NCBI GenBank assembly: GCA_026413225.1
Contig: CM048572.1
Span: forward strand, 5,208,001-5,272,000
DNA length: 64,000 nucleotides
From: Otis tarda
Lineage: Eukaryota > Chordata > Aves > Otidiformes > Otididae
Direction: 5' to 3'
Part shown: piece by piece, positions 59,061-64,000 of the stretch
Layout of the letters: each line of letters starts with the position of its first letter
Numbering within the stretch: position 1 is the stretch's first letter
Notes under the pieces: generated by a model
What the model saw: the letters and a program-made list of their open reading frames with translations, nothing else
The model's database searches: none
Told to the model about the DNA's origin: nothing
Translations under genes and position numbers: made by a program

Positions 59061-60815
59061 ATTTTGGAATTGCTCCATTTTAATGGGCCATAAACACTTA
59101 CCTAAAGTAAAAGCGTATAGCAAATACAAAGAAACATGAATAATTCTTTATAATTATAGACATATATTTATGTACACACACACATAGCCATCAGGCAAGG
59201 AGAATTTTTTTTTCGTAATTATTACTGAGCTAGAGAGCAAACTGCACCTAAATTGTTCTGAATCCAGATTAGTAAATTTGATTTGTAACTGTCAAGTGAA
59301 AGATGAAATGCAAGGTTCTGAGACTTTTCCTAGGTACTTGGGGCTGCATGTAAACCGGAAAGAAACAAGATGAATTAGAGTGTTTGCAATTAGCTGCAGA
59401 ATGGGTTTCAAATATTAGGAGTAAAATTGGGGCTTGACAAAAAAGCATCAACTCAGGGAAACAGAAAAAAAAACACCCCTTCATAGTCCTATTGCTATTG
59501 GAATATTAGAAAGGATATTTTTGTGGGTTTGTTTTTTTTTTCGTGCAATGAATACCTGAAGTTTTCTCTGTCTATTGATCCTTACAGAGAAATATGAGTG
59601 CATGGTTTATATCCTTACTAAAGAAAACTTCTGTTCAAATCTGTAATTGCAGAATTAAACTGCTGCTGCTATAGCTGTACAGCTATCCATATGGATATCC
59701 TGGTTCCATTTTTTATTTCAGAATTTTTTTTTAATTCAGTTGACTTATTCAAGCTAGAAATAAGAGTTCTTATGCCAAAGTAAAAGTTTCACATGGAAAG
59801 ATAAGGAAAAATAGTGGTTTAAACCCACAGACTTAAATTTCTGGTACTGAGAAGTTTCATCAGTTTGAGAGTAGACTCGCTGAAAAGAAAGGGCCTGCTT
59901 AGAGGAGGGCATAAAAATACATTTTATGTGCCAGCACTGGAGTCTGTGTCTATGAACATTGAAAGGGTACACATTTTAAACCATTAAAATAAAAAAATAT
60001 ATATATTTGTTTATTCCAAATTCAGGAAAAGGCACCTAACTGTTCACACACAGCCATTTAGGGTGTATTTTCAGGAGGATGCTCAGCTGAGCACTCAGCA
60101 AGTACCCATGTTCTGTACATAGGAGTTAAAGATCTCAGTACTTAATTTGATAATGATCTGCAGACACAGACCTTGTAATTCTCATACTCATGATTTAAAA
60201 CATGGGTATCTGAGACTCTTCTTCCTCTTCTCTGACAACTAGAAATTGCAGTACTTATGTCCCAGCTTAATATTTGAAATATAATGCTTGCAAAGACCAC
60301 CCCAGGCAGGCTGGATTTTGTATTTCTCTATTAGAAGCACAAGTCCCCTTTATCTTTCTACTTCAACATCTGGTGTTGCAGGTAGGATACTCTGGCTCAC
60401 AGCATCTGGGCTGAGAAATGTTTTCTCTCCTTGGAGTCCCAGGTACTTCAGAAAAATCCTTCAGAAACCATTTATCAGCCTCAACGCTGAAATGTTCAGT
60501 AAAATTTACAGTGAACCGCCTTCTTTCCCTTCCCGCACGGTTGGCCCAGCCTCACTCCAACAGAGCGGTTGTTAGCAAATTGGTTAATTGCTGATGCTTT
60601 GCTGATGTCTGCTGTTCTGATTCAGGGATAGTCAACTCCATTCGTACCGATTTGGAAATGACCTTAGCCATTGTTCAAAACTAAAAAGGGATTTGTTTTG
60701 AAGATTAAAAATATCTCAGGCAATTATTTCTTCTGATAACTGACTCTCAGCATCCATACTTGTGCTTCTTCACTGGCAAAAAGAGAAAGTGAAGAGTTTT
60801 ATGTACAACGTGCTT
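59061..60815. other. Noncoding stretch with short palindromes
   Basis: No gene seen. Holds a short CA run near 59173, T-runs near 59205 and 59530, the double palindrome at 59671-59697, an AT run near 59990-60008, and TGCTCAGCTGAGCA (60080-60093), a 14-base palindrome inside a segment that resembles an old 'gctgagca' sauropsid repeat. Confidence 0.5.
59671..59697. repeat. Two overlapping perfect palindromes
   Basis: ATAGCTGTACAGCTAT (59671-59686, 16 bases) overlaps by three bases with TATCCATATGGATA (59684-59697, 14 bases). Each reads the same on both strands. The second has a CATATG E-box core. Chance alone would give about one 16-base palindrome per window, but two side by side is unusual. 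Confidence 0.95.
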
Positions 60816-60819
60816 CAGT

Positions 60820-60905
60820 CCCTGGTTCTGTCATGAATCTCAATCATGATGTTAGGCAAGTTCCTTCCTCTCCCCATGACACTGGAGCAATATTACTTCA
60901 TTTCC
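60820..60905 (+). repeat. Possible MIR-like SINE relic
   Basis: CCTGGTTCTGTCATGAATC, GATGTTAGGCAAGTTCCTTCC and CTCTCCCCATG follow the order of the MIR core ('gtgaccttgggcaagttacttaacctctc'). Diverged; moderate to low support. Confidence 0.4.
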
Positions 60906-61738
60906 TGCTTTTAAAGATGTTATAATCACCTAGATTGGAAGGTTTTTTTGAGAAGGGTTGCCTTTGTAGGATTGGATAGAACCTGCCACAGTATCACCTC
61001 ATTAACATCACGGAATTCTCAGGCAGCACGATAATATTCATAAAAGCAATGGAGGTAACAAAGATATATGAACCAAAGGAGTGATCTTGCAACATTTGTG
61101 TCCTCAGACTGAAAACAGAAATATCAGAAATCTTGTGCAACAACTTACTTTCCAGAGTTTACTACTTGAACTTTCTCGAACAGTAGTATTTCAATTGTTT
61201 GGCTAAAGCTGGAGAAATATCCAAACTTTTGGGTGCTGACTGGAAACCTCCAAACCTTCTGAGGTTTCTCTATCATTGACATAAACCATGGTCTGCGGCT
61301 TTCAACAATAATATTTGTGCTGATTTTAGAAATTCAAATCCAGATGCAGCAACCGAGCTTGGCAAAACAGATGAGCCACAGACCACTTCTATCTATCTGA
61401 ATGTGCAGTCATTTTTGGTAACGAATTATCTACATCATCATGGACAACCAAACTCTCATATGGCTTCTCTGATCTGCAGGAGCAATGTCACTACCATGAC
61501 AATCTACAATAGATATAAACAATCTGGAAGTGTTTCCTTTGGAGTACTTTGCTTGCAGCTCTAGCTGAACTGACATCACCATGTAGATGAGTGTGCTTTT
61601 GCAGGTTTTATGGGCATAAATTCTCTGCTAGGAAAGGAGGCCTCACTTAAACCTTCCAGAGGGGAAATGAGGATCTTCCAGAAACACGTGTAGGAAAGCA
61701 ATCCATGGAGTGATGGCAAATGCAATGTTTTAAAGGTA
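60906..61738. other. Noncoding stretch, no gene seen
   Basis: No open frame of note and no recognised repeat before the CR1 at 61740. Confidence 0.55.
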
Positions 61739-61739
61739 T

Positions 61740-61962
61740 GCAAGGAAAATATTTTTTACACTGAGGGTGGTAGAACACTGGCCCAGGTTGCCTAGAGAGG
61801 TGGTGGATGCCCCATCCCTGGAAACATTCAAGGCCAGATTGTATGAGGCTCTGAGCAACCTGATCTGGTTGGAGACATCCCTGCTTCTTGCAGGGGGATT
61901 GGACTAGGTGACCTTAGAAGGTCCCTTCCAACCCTAACTATTCTATGATTCCATGATTCTAA
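61740..61962 (+). mobile_element. CR1 LINE 3' fragment
   Basis: Sense-oriented CR1: 'ttttttacactgagggtgg', 'cccaggttgcctagagaggtgg', 'gatgccccatccctgg', 'gagcaacctgatctgg', 'gggggattggactagg', and a double tail TTCTATGATTCCATGATTCT. It is well preserved and serves as the unaltered reference for the hairpin mutation in the CR1 at 12068-12390. Confidence 0.95.
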
Positions 61963-62745
61963 GTACGTAGCCTCACCAAGATATAACTGGCTTCTTCAAG
62001 GTGTCTGTAGACCACTATCAGCCTGTATTGGCAATGCCAGAGCTGCCCAGCCAAAGCAGCAAAGCCCTAATCCTCCTCTTGTCAAGTGTCAGGAATTAGG
62101 GAGAAGCCTGTTTGAAAGGGCCATGTAGACAGTACATCTCACTGGCACATCTGTAATTGCCTACGGTCTTCAGATGTGAGATGATATTGAGGCCTGCAAG
62201 GGAAAATATAATAATAATAATAGACTTAACAGGAGCTTTGATTCAACTTTATGAACAGGAGAGAGGCAATTCACACTGCTTACCCAGAAGCAACACTCAC
62301 ACCCGGGAGTTGAAGGGAGATATTCAATTAGAAGTATCACTTCACAAGGGAAAATTCTACCCGGAGTGAGATATGAAATGTGAAATTTCAGTGGGAGCTG
62401 CATTTTCTTTTGGGGGAGTTCAATGGAGAGTTTGTTTTGGTAGCCATGCTCCTAATGGAAAGATAACTTCATCCTTAAATCTCAAGTGATTTCTGCCAAT
62501 TCATAACAATTTACACCTACAGGGCATCAGCAAATTAAGTCCAACTACATCACTGTCATGTGAAGAAGTATTGGGTACACTGGAGCATGGAAAGACTGGC
62601 TTACGGAATGACATATGTTAAGGAAAAGAAATAAAATTCAAGAGTCCCAACTCCCAGTTGCCTGCTGTAATCACTGTACCTTGTTTTTTAATACTCTTCC
62701 ACTGCTGGAAATAAATTAATTATTTAGGTTCTGCCTGACCATTTT
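61963..62745. other. Noncoding stretch, no gene seen
   Basis: A short (ATA)n run at about 62207-62221. Two opposite-strand open frames at 62157-62403 are mutual shadows without recognisable content. Confidence 0.55.
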
Positions 62746-62749
62746 TCTC

Positions 62750-63020
62750 TTTCCCTTTTTAGCATTTTATGCCTCGGCTTTAATTCATTCCCAGTATTTT
62801 TTCCATTTTAGTTTCTAGCAATAACATTATTAAATTTCATATCTGCTTCCGTTTTTATTTCCATCTTTCACCAAAAAGATATAAAGTGAAATTAATCCAA
62901 ATGAGAGAGCTTTTCTCTTCAAACTGCTCTCGGTATCATCGTTTCCTTAATTAAGTAATTGAAGCTCTCCCAACACACACAACGTCATTCAATCTACTGC
63001 GGTCTCTCGTACATGCTGGC
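62750..63020. promoter_or_regulatory. Candidate conserved regulatory block
   Basis: CATTTTATGCCTCGGC near 62763, GCAATAACATTATTAAATTTC near 62818, GTGAAATTAATCC near 62887, CGTTTCCTTAATTAAGTAATTG near 62940 and CGTCATTCAATC. AT-rich homeodomain and SOX-type words lie in unique sequence. A good conserved-element candidate by look. Confidence 0.36.
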
Positions 63021-64000
63021 AGTTAGATTTGTTCCTGTAGGGGACAGTTTTTCCAGTCCATCAGTCTCTTCTGCATCTTTCTTCTAATAACCTCTCAGGC
63101 CTGGTTCTCCTGGCACCCCATGGCAGACATGCAGCATGGCTTTAAAACAAGGAAAGGACATGAAGACAAGATTAATTTAGTGTCATTCATAAGGCACTCT
63201 GTCCTGGGGCTCATACGGGACAAATCGCGAGAGACCTGACTTCCTTCCTCACATTTCTGGCTGAACCGTTATATTCCTTGCTTTAGTTTTGTGTTTGTGC
63301 CCTTAGTTTCTCCCTTTGAAGCTGAGGATTTTACATTATTAATTACTAAGTTCCTCCTCTGACATCTTAGGCTGTCCAAACCTCTTCTGCCACCCCTTTG
63401 CTGAGCAGTTACTGTTTTTCCTGGATTCTGGAATGATGTATTTCTATGCTGGAAATCCTGACCAGAAGAGTTTCCAGACCAGAAATATGTTTTCAAAGGA
63501 TAAACAACATATAGCCAATGTTAAAATTTGGAAAATTCTTATACTAGCAGTAGGTCCCACTATTTTAGACAGATACTCAACACATCTAACATAACATAGC
63601 AATGCTTGTAGTTGCTGAGAGTTACAGAACAATTTTTTTCAGTTGTAAGTTTCTCAATGGAAAACTGAGATTCTATTTCACTATATTTTTAAGGAAGAAG
63701 ATCCCTTTAGGAGTCTAGATGATATTTTACCTGGAGCTGAAAGGGAAGGAAGAGCAGCTAATGCTCTACCTTCCTTTGCTTCTACGGACATTGGATCAGT
63801 CTCTTCTCACTCCACTCCCATCTTTTCAATGCCAAATATAGTGAGAAGGGAGGCAGTTAATGTGAGAAATTGTTGTCTTCCCTGTAAATTTACGAGGATA
63901 AAGAAGGAGATCCTACTGTAACTGTGTTTCAAGCTTGGGAAGAGGTGTAACAAAGCCCGAGGAAGGCAGAGAATGGATATGGTGGTGGTGGAGTCAAACA
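63021..64000. other. Noncoding stretch, no gene seen
   Basis: Short unrecognised open frames only; ends in a GGTGGTGG run near 63980. No repeat family identified. Confidence 0.55.

Overview
This window looks like noncoding nuclear DNA from a bird. The mobile DNA is dominated by short 3' fragments of CR1 retrotransposons with the ATTCTATGATTCT-type tail. It also holds one 486-bp solo LTR of the avian ERVL-like kind. There are no Alu, B1 or L1 elements and no bacterial gene structure. Overall repeat content is low, base composition is A+T-leaning, and CpG is scarce outside a few patches, all of which fits an avian genome.

I find no protein-coding exon, rRNA, tRNA, CRISPR or recognisable microRNA that I can defend. 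Every long open frame I examined lacks a recognisable domain, has low-complexity or amphipathic-random composition, or lies inside a repeat. The window is therefore either intergenic desert or the inside of a very long intron; the sequence alone cannot say which.

Layout. 1-5 kb: plain DNA, one MIR-like relic, a 16-bp tandem duplication and a (TG)11 run. 5-8.7 kb: several blocks that look like conserved regulatory DNA, a (TA)n(TG)n microsatellite, an orphan CpG-rich patch and a striking 13/1/13 hairpin. 11-13 kb: the main transposon cluster (CR1 minus, CR1 plus, solo LTR with a perfect 5-bp target duplication). 15-28 kb: further enhancer-like blocks rich in homeodomain, POU-octamer and SOX-type words, and a CCAAT/TATA pair. 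28-50 kb: mostly plain DNA with CpG patches, ancient palindromic and MIR-like repeats. 50-64 kb: two longer CR1 copies, two more perfect inverted repeats and several enhancer-like blocks.

The most unusual signal is an excess of short, perfect inverted repeats with tiny spacers: 8257-8283, 12243-12267, 38874-38901, 50598-50644, 58647-58678 and the double palindrome 59671-59697. The one at 12243-12267 lies inside a CR1 copy. Comparison with the sister CR1 at 61740-61962 shows that an 8-base stretch was replaced by the exact complement of the downstream arm, which is the hallmark of a local template-switch mutation. I infer, but cannot prove, that the same process made some of the others. The regulatory-element calls rest on motif density and general look only; cross-species alignment would decide them.
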